A stretch of 18,117 nt of DNA, taken from NCBI GenBank assembly GCA_026770585.1, contig MU647609.1, forward strand, positions 36,418 through 54,534. Reading direction: 5' to 3'. Numbering within the stretch: the stretch's first letter is position 1; every line of letters begins with the position of its first letter. The notes under the pieces were generated by a model. That model saw nothing but the letters and a program-made list of their open reading frames with translations. It made no database searches and was not told the DNA's origin. This DNA comes from Baffinella frigidus. Taxonomy: Eukaryota; Cryptophyceae; Cryptomonadales; Baffinellaceae. A program made the translations under genes and the position numbers. Of the stretch, positions 7,386 to 14,531 are shown piece after piece.

Positions 7386-10312
7386 GTCGAGGTCTTTTGG
7401 CCGTGTCGTACACCAGGACTTCGCCAGCAAAAACCACTGTGATGATCTACATGCACATCATGACAGAAGTTTGGCAGACTCTCACGGTTCCCGTGACACT
7501 GGATTCCACAATGCCATTGGAACAAGAACATACTATCCTCATAGCAAACCTGCTTGTCGGCAGTGATATTGACGTCGACAACGTGTTCATGTACGTCGAC
7601 GACAGGCGGTGTCCCGTGTTCGCGTGTGACGACCCAATGAAGAAAACATTCGTAAACGGGCACTGTGAAGAATGTGTGAGTGATTACAGGTGTGACGCGG
7701 ATAACTTTCAGGCGGGTTGTGGCATGAGATTGGGGGACAACTTCGACGTGGTGTCCATGGTTCCCATATGTAAAAGGTGTGCAGTGCCGCAAAATTTTGA
7801 AGGCGGGGGCTTCATTGTTGCGACACAAGAGTGCACGTTTCAGTGTGCATTCGGTTCTTGGTACTCGCGCCCGGTGGGTATACATGATACACCCATATGC
7901 AAGATATGCACACCCGTCAGCGAGCTGCGTTGTCGCGCGGGGTGGTACGCGGCCCCGTGTGGCCTCGAGTCCGACGTGCGTTGTGCCCCGTGCAACGTCC
8001 TCGATCGCTACGACAGATCCGTGGTGTACACGAATGCGGTGGACACGAATGCGGTGGTCGGTTACACGCAAAGCATGTACAACGAGTCCGCCGTGACACA
8101 ATGCACACGTAGTTGTGCACCGGGACAGTTTCAGTATTCTATGAGAGGTGTTACCCCGATGTGTTTTGCTTGCACCATGTCTGTATGTGGTGCAAATTCG
8201 GGTGGTCTTGAGACGAGGGACCTGATGGACGGAATGCAGTACACCAGCACATGCACCAAATCAGAGGACTCGCGATGCCATTTTTGCGAAAGCGAAGACG
8301 CGGCGGTGCTCTTCACTGCAAACGGCAAGGCGATTGGTGACTGGTGCGCGTACGATTGCGCCCCGGGGACGCAAAAGTGTGGAACATGTCTCTGGGATCC
8401 ATCCGAGGCGCAGGAGTTCCTGCAGCTGAAGACGCTCGTGACGCCGCAGACCCCTCTGCCAATCGAATATATCCCCTTTCATGCGAATCTGATGGTGCGA
8501 ATCACAGGCAGAGCGACAATTTCAACAGCTTTTTTCGGGGCCGTGCTGGCGATAAAAGTGAGGATTGTGATAAAAAACGGCGACATTGTGCAAGACAATC
8601 CATGGGACGCGGGGGAGGTCTTGCGGCTCTCCCCCCTGGTACCACCGTCGGCGCTCGCAGCCATGAAGCAGGCGGAAAACGTGACTGTGATCGGTAACGC
8701 GCCGGTCCAACCCTTCGACGTTACGATCCATGTATCGGACCTTGTCAACCACCAAAGCTTCCGCACGTGGAACACTGCAGCAACCAACACTGCAGATTCT
8801 GCAGCAACCAACACTGCAGATTCTGCAGCAACCAACACTGCAGATTCTGCAGATTCTGCAGATTCTACAGCAACCAACACTGCAGATTCTGCAGATTCTG
8901 CAGCAACCAACACTGCAGATTCTACAGCAACCAACACTGCAGATTCTGCAGATTCTGCAGCAACCAACACTGCAGATTCTGCAGCAACCAACCGTTTTCT
9001 CGTATACGAACTCGTCATGAGTCCAGCACAGAGCATGCATGCCTCCCTTGCCGCGAGTTTTACCGTGAGCGATTTTGCAGTCCACACTCTGGTGGGCGCC
9101 ACTACTTGCTGTACCCAGCGCGATGTTCTCGCACGTCTGACAGAGCGAGAGCGCCCGCGCTGCAGAGCTTGTGAAGAGGCGGCTGCAATTGCCGGCCCTC
9201 TCCCTGCCAACGCTCACTGGGATGGACGCAACGACTGCACGTGGGCGTGCGACAGACACTTTGAGGTTCTGCAAGGCGGCAACGCGTCCATCTGTGCGGA
9301 TTGCAAAGAGCCTGATTGTGCACCGGGCCAGCACTGGACGGCCTGCGGCGTGTGCTCTGACTGCCAGGCACCACCCACTAACGCAGTCTTTACGGGTCCT
9401 GGCAACAAACGGTATGACAACTCGTCGTGCCCGATCAGATGCAATGATACTTTTTTTCAATATCGCGTAGACGATGTCGACACTTGTGCAAGGTGCACGG
9501 CTCCCAGCGCGCTCAACTGCTCGAGTCAGTTACGAAGCTTCGTAGGCGGTAAATTTTTTGAGCTCGCGTGTAGTGAGTTCGAAGACACGCGGTGTGTGAC
9601 GTGTAGCATTTGCCCGTTAGGATCGAACGCGTCGACACCATGCGGGCGCTCAAACGACGCGGTTTGTACCCAGTGTGACACGTCGCTCATGAGGATGCCC
9701 TCTCAAAACACAGAGTGGCGGTTGGGTGTAATGTGGGATGACTACTGCGCTTGGGCGTGTTCCAGCGGAATGCTGTACAACATCGCGACCAACAAGTGTG
9801 TAGTTTGCCGCGCGAAGCCTTGTCGAATTGGCGAATATGCTATCGATTGCACGGAGGACGACTTTTCGGGGTGCGCGCAGTGTTCGCGGCCGGATGGTGC
9901 AATCGTTCACTCCACGGGCCTGTCGAATCAACCAAACTCCTGTCTCTGGGAATGCTCAGACGATAGCGAGTACAACGGAGTCGAAGGCACGTGTGAAAAA
10001 AAGACTCTCGCAGTGCCAGCGAGAATCGCAGATTTCAAAAACTCACCGTGTACACTTCGAATGGCTTCACACGCAATCATTTGTGGGTGGGAGAGGTTCA
10101 TAAACACGACTCGGATGATTGCGGATCGAAATGATGGTTTGGTAGAATCTGCAGCACCATGTGAGTCTTTTTGCATCGATTGCCCACCGTTGTCTTTGAC
10201 CCTTCGGCCCAACGTAGTTTTCAAGCATCCGGGGAGTTGCGATTGGAACTGCAAACATCCTTTCATGAGAGTGGGTCAAACCTGCGTGAAAATAGACGAT
10301 ATACAAATGTAA
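7379..10312 (+). CDS. Large Cys-rich repeat protein, 3' part of the frame-broken gene
   Basis: The frame is open from 7310. The marked start is a GTG, and the first ATG is 7442. It ends in TAA. It begins in the middle of a beta-sandwich whose first half lies in the preceding ORF. Many Cys-knot modules follow, of the pattern CxxC...CxxGxY/F...C...CxxC...P...GxG...C.W.C (for example CRAGWYAAPC, CSDCQAPPTNAVFTGPG, CRIGEYAIDC). At about 360-560 there is another beta-sandwich-like region interrupted by a TNTADSA repeat. No signal peptide or membrane segment is visible, so secretion depends on the upstream part. Joined, the protein would have about 1,400 residues. An alternative to a frameshift is a 94-nt GT-AG intron (7283-7376), which would also restore the frame. 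Confidence 0.8.
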   Translation: MRGRGLLAVSYTRTSPAKTTVMIYMHIMTEVWQTLTVPVTLDSTMPLEQEHTILIANLLVGSDIDVDNVFMYVDDRRCPVFACDDPMKKTFVNGHCEECVSDYRCDADNFQAGCGMRLGDNFDVVSMVPICKRCAVPQNFEGGGFIVATQECTFQCAFGSWYSRPVGIHDTPICKICTPVSELRCRAGWYAAPCGLESDVRCAPCNVLDRYDRSVVYTNAVDTNAVVGYTQSMYNESAVTQCTRSCAPGQFQYSMRGVTPMCFACTMSVCGANSGGLETRDLMDGMQYTSTCTKSEDSRCHFCESEDAAVLFTANGKAIGDWCAYDCAPGTQKCGTCLWDPSEAQEFLQLKTLVTPQTPLPIEYIPFHANLMVRITGRATISTAFFGAVLAIKVRIVIKNGDIVQDNPWDAGEVLRLSPLVPPSALAAMKQAENVTVIGNAPVQPFDVTIHVSDLVNHQSFRTWNTAATNTADSAATNTADSAATNTADSADSADSTATNTADSADSAATNTADSTATNTADSADSAATNTADSAATNRFLVYELVMSPAQSMHASLAASFTVSDFAVHTLVGATTCCTQRDVLARLTERERPRCRACEEAAAIAGPLPANAHWDGRNDCTWACDRHFEVLQGGNASICADCKEPDCAPGQHWTACGVCSDCQAPPTNAVFTGPGNKRYDNSSCPIRCNDTFFQYRVDDVDTCARCTAPSALNCSSQLRSFVGGKFFELACSEFEDTRCVTCSICPLGSNASTPCGRSNDAVCTQCDTSLMRMPSQNTEWRLGVMWDDYCAWACSSGMLYNIATNKCVVCRAKPCRIGEYAIDCTEDDFSGCAQCSRPDGAIVHSTGLSNQPNSCLWECSDDSEYNGVEGTCEKKTLAVPARIADFKNSPCTLRMASHAIICGWERFINTTRMIADRNDGLVESAAPCESFCIDCPPLSLTLRPNVVFKHPGSCDWNCKHPFMRVGQTCVKIDDIQM
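8767..8995 (+). repeat. Compound 21-bp/9-bp coding repeat (TNTADSA, DSA)
   Basis: Units of GCAACCAACACTGCAGATTCT alternate with extra copies of the nine-base GCAGATTCT, encoding about 75 residues of Thr/Asn/Ala/Asp/Ser. The block sits between two strands of a beta-sandwich-like region (FRTWN before, RFLVYELV after), as an expanded surface loop. Confidence 0.95.
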
Positions 10313-10339
10313 TTGCTCGAAAAGGGTTGGCTTGCGAGT

Positions 10340-10399
10340 GGGGTGTGCAAGTCTGATGGCTTGCGATTGTGTGTTTCAGTTGGGGTGTGCAAGTCTGAT
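10340..10399 (+). repeat. Direct repeat after the large gene
   Basis: GGGGTGTGCAAGTCTGAT occurs at 10340-10357 and again at 10382-10399 (42-bp spacing), in the intergenic space between two convergent genes. Confidence 0.85.
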
Positions 10400-10455
10400 C
10401 CGTGTGTGAATACATATCGACGGTCATTTTGATTCATTTACTGAAACACACAATC
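10365..10455. terminator. Possible bidirectional terminator, 16-bp inverted repeat
   Basis: GATTGTGTGTTTCAGT (10365-10380) and its exact reverse complement (10440-10455) are separated by 59 bases between the convergent large gene and the 147-aa gene. The right arm overlaps the stop codon of the latter. Transcripts from either side could fold the same stem. The terminator role is inferred from position. Confidence 0.4.
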
Positions 10456-10897
10456 ACGGTTCGGAAACTATATATTCGACGAATTTCATACGGCGCTGTA
10501 GGGTCGATACACCGGCATCGCGGAGGTCGTCGGTCTTACCATCGGTGTCCTCACCATTCGGGGTCTCGCTGTCACCACTCTCGCTACCGCTGTCACCACT
10601 CTCGCTCCCCCTATGATCGGTGCAGTTCTCGTCGAGGCTGCTCACAGAGACCGAGGGGGTCTCGTCGGAGCCCCCCTCGGTCGGAGGGGGCCTCCGGAGG
10701 CTGCCTTTGAAGACATGGTCAACTACCATGTCTTCATGGTCAACTACCATGTCTTCATGGTCAACTACCATGTCTTCATGGTCAACTACCATGTCTTCAT
10801 TATTTCCACTGTCGACGGTGTAAGTATCTCTTGCTAGCAACATGCATACACCAATCCAGTAGATGATTAGAATACATGTGATGTAAGAAAAAACCAT
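10454..10897 (-). CDS. Small membrane protein with acidic repeat tail
   Basis: This 147-aa frame (ATG 10897, stop TGA) has one hydrophobic N-terminal segment (residues about 4-22, ITCILIIYWIGVCMLL) that is either an uncleaved signal anchor or a membrane span. Next come four copies of EDMVVDH and an acidic Ser/Gly/Asp-rich tail (SESGDSG twice). There are no Cys knots and I recognise no family. A TATTAAA box 35-41 bp upstream (10932-10938) supports real transcription. It is convergent with the large Cys-rich gene, sharing the inverted repeat, and divergent from the type I membrane protein gene. A plus-strand frame over the same DNA is Arg/His-rich and less protein-like. Confidence 0.65.
   Translation of the reverse strand: MVFSYITCILIIYWIGVCMLLARDTYTVDSGNNEDMVVDHEDMVVDHEDMVVDHEDMVVDHVFKGSLRRPPPTEGGSDETPSVSVSSLDENCTDHRGSESGDSGSESGDSETPNGEDTDGKTDDLRDAGVSTLQRRMKFVEYIVSEP
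10711..10800 (-). repeat. 21-bp coding repeat with internal inverted halves
   Basis: Four units of 21 bp encode EDMVVDH. Each unit junction contains AAGACATGGT and its reverse complement ACCATGTCTT separated by five bases, so every unit can form a hairpin. Confidence 0.9.
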
Positions 10898-11374
10898 GCC
10901 AATCAGGTCTCTGCACTAGATACAGGCGCTCTTTAATATGATTGTTTACACGGCCCATCATTCCCCACCACCTAAACGTGTGAATAATTATTTGCATCGG
11001 AATCAGACTTCTTCCCGCAAATGAGATACTGTGTGCACTGCAAAATTGAGGAACAAATATTTGCAAAAACCCAGTACACCCAGTAAACGCAGTAAACGCA
11101 CGGACAACATAAACATGTGAAGGCGTTCAAACACATGGCGTGCAATCTCTGGGAAAGAACCCGAATTGCGTATCTTTATATCAACCGCATACTCCACACC
11201 CGGTCTGGGTCACCACACTGCCCACAAGCCTCTGCAACATCATGTGTAGTAGGTATGTGCCTGTTTTTTTTGTGTTTGCACACATGATGTTGCCCCCCAA
11301 CAATAACTTAGCAGCGTGTCCCATAGATAAGCCCGTGTCAATCATTGACCCATCAAAGCGCATCAGGTCAAGTG
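10898..11374. other. Divergent intergenic region, 477 bp
   Basis: Apart from the TATA-like box of the 147-aa gene and a TTTATAT at 11175-11181 on the plus strand, I see no gene here. Short frames on both strands have no domain or leader. Several ATGs precede the probable start at 11375, so the plus-strand leader, if transcription begins near 11200, would be long and contain upstream ATGs. A short repeat (CAGTAAACG twice) lies near 11080-11100. Confidence 0.5.
10932..10938 (-). promoter_or_regulatory. TATA-like box of the 147-aa gene
   Basis: TATTAAA on the minus strand, 35-41 bp upstream of ATG 10897, the same distance class as the box before the 1,286-aa gene. Confidence 0.4.
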
Positions 11375-12850
11375 ATGCTGCGGAAATGTTATGTATTTCC
11401 ATTTATTCCTTCCGTGCTGCTAGCGTTGCTGTCGAATTTTTCAGCAGCAAGAGCGGTTGGTGACGACAGGTACACCGAAGACGGATACAACGAACGCAAA
11501 CAGTGCTTCAATGGGTGTACTTTCGGACACCATGAAGATACAAGCACGACCGCGCCCACATGCCTACCATGCACCCCTGGAACGTTCTCATTTGAAAACA
11601 CATCGATCTGTCTTGAATGCACCCCCGGTCACGCGCAATCGCAATTTGCGCAAGGCTCATGTGAACCCTGCGCTATGGGCTTTTTCGCTCGCCGGCAGGG
11701 GCACCGCGTGTGTCATCCATGCTCTTTGGGTCAGTACCAAAACGTGTCGGGAAGCACAACGTGTAACCTCTGTGAAACGGGTGAGCATGCAGCAGAGTAC
11801 GGGTCCACAACATGCACAGCATGTGAACTGGGAAAGTACTCGACGCGAGGTGCAAAGGCCTGCCGTGAATGCCCAGCTGGGAGTTTCGGGGCCCTCGACG
11901 CGCACGGACGCGGGACTTGTGTCCCGTGTCCCTACATGTCCACGACCAACGGCACCAAGCTGGTGCAATCCAGTGACGTGGTGGGCGCCACATCAGAAGC
12001 AGATGCCATGTGTCACCCCATAGACAGCGTGATCTCCACATGCAACGCAACGCGGTGCCATCACGACTGGCAGTATTTGTCGTCTTGTGTGGGTCAGAAC
12101 CCTGGTGTATGTATCAACATTTCGACCACGAAGAATTTTACTCTGAGTGTAAACTTGCGAATACACAAGGCGGATTTCAACGCAACCAAGTTTGTCGCGG
12201 CTCTCGTACAGGCACTCCCTGTCTCATCCTCTGACATTCATTTAACGTCGGTACGGGAGCAAAAGGGATCTTCTGGCAGACGACTCCTTGAATTTACAAA
12301 CTCTGATACCGCAACGGGAAACACGACAACTTCCAGTAACGCGACGGAAAACACGACAGCGACGGAAAACACGACAGCGACGGAAAACACGACAGCGACG
12401 GAAAACACGACAGCGACGGAAAACACGGCAACGACGGAAAACACGGAAGTGAATGCGACCATCACTACCACATCGGAGACATCTGCAACTTTTTTGGAGG
12501 CCGTGCAGAGTGGTAATCTCAAAGATAGTCTCGAGAACAGTGGGTTTAATGTTATATCGACACGCGCCACCCAAACCACCGCAACCCCAACCACTACAAA
12601 GCATCCGAAGAAGACGTCGGACTCGATGGGCCCGATCTTCGTGATCTTATGTATTGTGGCGATCGTGGTATTCGGTGCGGCGTTTTCCGTCTTTAACCGC
12701 AAAGATGCATCGCCATTTCTCATGTCTTCTCTTATGACGTTAGCACCGATGACAGAGAACCCATACACTCCAGTCCGACAACCAAAGGTCTTAAACTACA
12801 AGATCCCTACGGGCGATATTGTGCTATCGTCTACACATTATTATCCATAG
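11375..12850 (+). CDS. Type I membrane protein with ephrin-receptor-like Cys repeats
   Basis: I choose ATG 11375 (491 aa) because it opens a clean signal peptide (YVFPFIPSVLLALLSNFSAARA). The frame itself extends ten codons upstream to a TTG. Residues about 60-190 carry at least five tandem modules of the GCC2/GCC3 (ephrin-receptor-like, TNFR-like) type, such as CTPGTFSFENTSICLEC and CSLGQYQNVSGSTTCNLC. Residues about 250-305 form a small alpha/beta domain ending RRLLEF. A Thr/Asn/Glu repeat follows and the domain seems to resume at about 370-395 (FLEAVQSGNLKDSL). A transmembrane helix lies at about 418-440 (IFVILCIVAIVVFGAAFSVF), with a cytoplasmic tail of about 50 residues. Many NxS/T sites suggest glycosylation. 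Likely role: envelope or cell-surface protein. Confidence 0.85.
   Translation: MLRKCYVFPFIPSVLLALLSNFSAARAVGDDRYTEDGYNERKQCFNGCTFGHHEDTSTTAPTCLPCTPGTFSFENTSICLECTPGHAQSQFAQGSCEPCAMGFFARRQGHRVCHPCSLGQYQNVSGSTTCNLCETGEHAAEYGSTTCTACELGKYSTRGAKACRECPAGSFGALDAHGRGTCVPCPYMSTTNGTKLVQSSDVVGATSEADAMCHPIDSVISTCNATRCHHDWQYLSSCVGQNPGVCINISTTKNFTLSVNLRIHKADFNATKFVAALVQALPVSSSDIHLTSVREQKGSSGRRLLEFTNSDTATGNTTTSSNATENTTATENTTATENTTATENTTATENTATTENTEVNATITTTSETSATFLEAVQSGNLKDSLENSGFNVISTRATQTTATPTTTKHPKKTSDSMGPIFVILCIVAIVVFGAAFSVFNRKDASPFLMSSLMTLAPMTENPYTPVRQPKVLNYKIPTGDIVLSSTHYYP
12343..12440 (+). repeat. 18-bp coding repeat (ATENTT)
   Basis: About five units of ACGACAGCGACGGAAAAC encode TATENT, a Thr-rich stretch with repeated NTT/NTA glycosylation-type sites. 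It lies in a loop ahead of the membrane-proximal part of the protein. Confidence 0.95.
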
Positions 12851-12857
12851 ACGTTCT

Positions 12858-13151
12858 TTACTCTCTACTCCCACCACCGGTATCATTCGAACCGGTTTTA
12901 GGTTTCGAACCGGTTTTAGGCCCATCTATATCTGTTCCGATTTCTACATCCGGTTCAACTGGAACCGCGAGGCAGTCGTAGAGGTCAGAACCCAGGTCAG
13001 AACACTGTTCCGACACAGTTGACTCAAAGAGGCGGTGCAGAACCCCCGCGTCCAGAGACGTCGTCGCTACCCCGTCAGGTGTAGTAGTGTAACCAGCTGA
13101 GATCACCCCGACCGCCGCGCTGCGTGTAGTAAATAGGAGGTTCAAAAACAT
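12858..13151 (-). CDS. Small protein of unknown function
   Basis: This 97-aa frame (ATG 13151, stop TAA) is convergent with the type I membrane protein gene, with only seven bases between the stops. The N-terminus is mildly hydrophobic (MFLNLLFTTRSAAVGVISAGY), and could be a weak leader. The middle has two Cys (SEQCSDLGSDLYDC), and the C-terminus holds two copies of the 18-bp unit PKTGSK/N. I recognise no family. There is no clear TATA box at the usual distance. The tight packing and in-frame repeat favour a real gene. Confidence 0.5.
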   Translation of the reverse strand: MFLNLLFTTRSAAVGVISAGYTTTPDGVATTSLDAGVLHRLFESTVSEQCSDLGSDLYDCLAVPVEPDVEIGTDIDGPKTGSKPKTGSNDTGGGSRE

Positions 13152-13346
13152 AGCGTGAAATTGCGTGTTTCTGTTTGGTGTGTGGATTGTGTTGTGTGCG
13201 TGGATTGTGTTGTGTATGTTGATTGTGTTGCGTGTCCCGCGTGCACTTTTTTTCTTGAGGTATAAGACACAGAGTCGTTTAATAAAAAATTCAATCGAAC
13301 ATCGATTTCAATCGAACACCCATTCCCCCATTCCACGTGACACCTG
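13152..13346. other. Divergent intergenic region with short GT-rich repeats
   Basis: GATTGTGTTG recurs three times between about 13178 and 13240 in a GT-rich context, and TTCAATCGAACA recurs twice near 13290-13318. No gene is visible. A plus-strand AATAAA at 13281 has no gene upstream to serve. Confidence 0.5.
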
Positions 13347-13451
13347 TATCCCTTAAGTGCCCAGTAGGCTCATACGCCCTACGGTAGGGTCCTAGGACCT
13401 ACCTAGGACCTCTTGGCCTGCAAATTTGCAGGCCTGGGCACTTAAGGGATA
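13347..13451. repeat. Nested palindromic element with 18-bp terminal inverted repeats
   Basis: The ends are perfect 18-bp inverted copies (TATCCCTTAAGTGCCCAG at 13347-13364 and its complement at 13434-13451). Inside are CCCTAC/GTAGGG (13377-13389), the palindrome GGTCCTAGGACC (13388-13399), a direct repeat CCTAGGACCT (13391-13400, 13402-13411), and a perfect 20-bp palindrome GGCCTGCAAATTTGCAGGCC (13415-13434). No coding frame exists. It could be a MITE-like insertion, a recombination or replication site, or a structured promoter element for the macrodomain gene that starts 30 bp downstream. Confidence 0.85.
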
Positions 13452-13481
13452 AAGCCACAGCGTGGAAAGTGCTACCAAACA

Positions 13482-14360
13482 ATGGCGCCGCCAGGCGCAA
13501 ATTATGTTTATTACATGAACATGAACGATTCGACAGAGTTTATGACTGTAGAAAATGCTAACCGTAGCCGCCCCCCACGGGCCATCAAATGGATTCTTGA
13601 AGGACCTGTAGCAGTGATGGTCACATCCAACATGGGACGTCCAGGTGGAGCTTGCTCACATACGATTTTTGACAAACAAGGGCATATGACCCGTTTTCAA
13701 TTTCAGGATCATGCAAACGCACGGACCCAAGAAGAAAGTCTTTTGAGCTTTATTTGCACATGCATGCACCCAGGCTCCGACAAGATGGAACGTCAGTTGA
13801 AGCTTTTTATATGTTCATATGGTATGGGACCTCCTACAGGACGCAATGATTTGGACTTCAATGTCAAACATGTCAACACAAAAGGTACATTCAACGTGCG
13901 AACATCGAATGACCCATCGGACTATGCTCGCGAATTTGGTTCCTCAATCACTATCCACACTCCACATTCTACAAAGACCACACACAAAATATACCTCTCG
14001 TACATTGCTGGACCCAACACCAGTGAACCTTGTGGTGCGTGGGACGCACGTGGATGCCAATTCGACCAGAATCAGATCCCAAAACTCGATACGGTATTCC
14101 GAACAATCTCAAAACCAGCGTACTATGACTATGAACTATTCAAACGAATGCTATCAACCGCGCTCGTTGCTAGTCTGAAAAAAATGGCTTCATTGGAATA
14201 CAAAAGAGTTATCATGGCGGCACCTAGCACTGGGTTGTATGCCGGACGTTGGAAAGATAAAATCCAATTCGAGTTTCACAAGATATGCAGAGATGCATTG
14301 TCTACCATGCACAGCAGTAACGGGTACACGTTCGACGAAGTCCTGGTTCCAAGGTTTTGA
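13482..14360 (+). CDS. Macrodomain protein, microbial PARG-like ADP-ribose hydrolase
   Basis: This intact 292-aa frame starts at ATG 13482, with a weak GATAAA 29-34 bp upstream, and ends in TGA. Three features in order fit a macrodomain of the microbial poly(ADP-ribose) glycohydrolase type: a hydrophobic strand followed by SNMGRPGGAC (residues 49-58), the RTQEESLL motif (81-88) in which the paired Glu are catalytic in PARG enzymes, and a second strand followed by the phosphate-loop-like APSTGLYAGRW (247-257), then a final strand DEVLVP. Such enzymes remove ADP-ribose chains from proteins. The usual GGG run is reduced to PGGA. There is no leader or membrane segment, so it should act in the cytosol or nucleus. 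As a viral gene it would fit counteraction of host ADP-ribosylation; that role is inferred. Confidence 0.65.
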   Translation: MAPPGANYVYYMNMNDSTEFMTVENANRSRPPRAIKWILEGPVAVMVTSNMGRPGGACSHTIFDKQGHMTRFQFQDHANARTQEESLLSFICTCMHPGSDKMERQLKLFICSYGMGPPTGRNDLDFNVKHVNTKGTFNVRTSNDPSDYAREFGSSITIHTPHSTKTTHKIYLSYIAGPNTSEPCGAWDARGCQFDQNQIPKLDTVFRTISKPAYYDYELFKRMLSTALVASLKKMASLEYKRVIMAAPSTGLYAGRWKDKIQFEFHKICRDALSTMHSSNGYTFDEVLVPRF

Positions 14361-14531
14361 GATTTGGCTGCACACCGACGCCAGCAGAGGATGCCTTTCT
14401 ATCGAGAACGACCATGAACTATCGATCGAGAACGACCATGAACTATCTGATCCGAGACACAGATTCTGGGTATCGAGAGGCAGTGGAGATGGACGGTGTT
14501 ACTAGATCAGTAAAGCGTAATACATCAGCAG
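14361..14531. other. Convergent intergenic region with 24-bp direct repeat
   Basis: ATCGAGAACGACCATGAACT occurs at 14401-14420 and 14425-14444 (24-bp period). It lies between the macrodomain gene and the convergent RING-like gene. I see no gene or clear hairpin terminator. Confidence 0.7.

Noticed and set aside
7244-8101. 285-codon minus-strand ORF around the frame break
   Set aside because: It is His/Arg/Thr-rich shadow sequence with no recognisable motif, opposite Cys-knot modules.
8522-9460. 312-codon minus-strand ORF over the large Cys-rich gene
   Set aside because: It owes its length to the 21/9-bp repeat being open in several frames. No domain or leader is visible, and the opposite strand encodes regular Cys-knot modules.
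10402-10710. 102-codon plus-strand ORF opposite the 147-aa gene
   Set aside because: Arg/His/Ser-rich mirror of the acidic tail. The minus-strand frame has a membrane segment and a TATA-like box.
11253-11314. Possible GT-AG intron (GTATGT ... TTAGCAG) in the leader of the type I membrane protein gene
   Set aside because: The motifs are short and expected by chance in this length, and no reading frame needs the splice.
10898-11374. tRNA or other structured RNA gene in the longest gene-free stretch
   Set aside because: No cloverleaf, T-arm consensus or other recognisable RNA motif was seen by eye.
11140-11463. 107-codon plus-strand ORF overlapping the start of the type I membrane protein gene
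   Set aside because: No domain, and it runs out of frame over a clear signal peptide.
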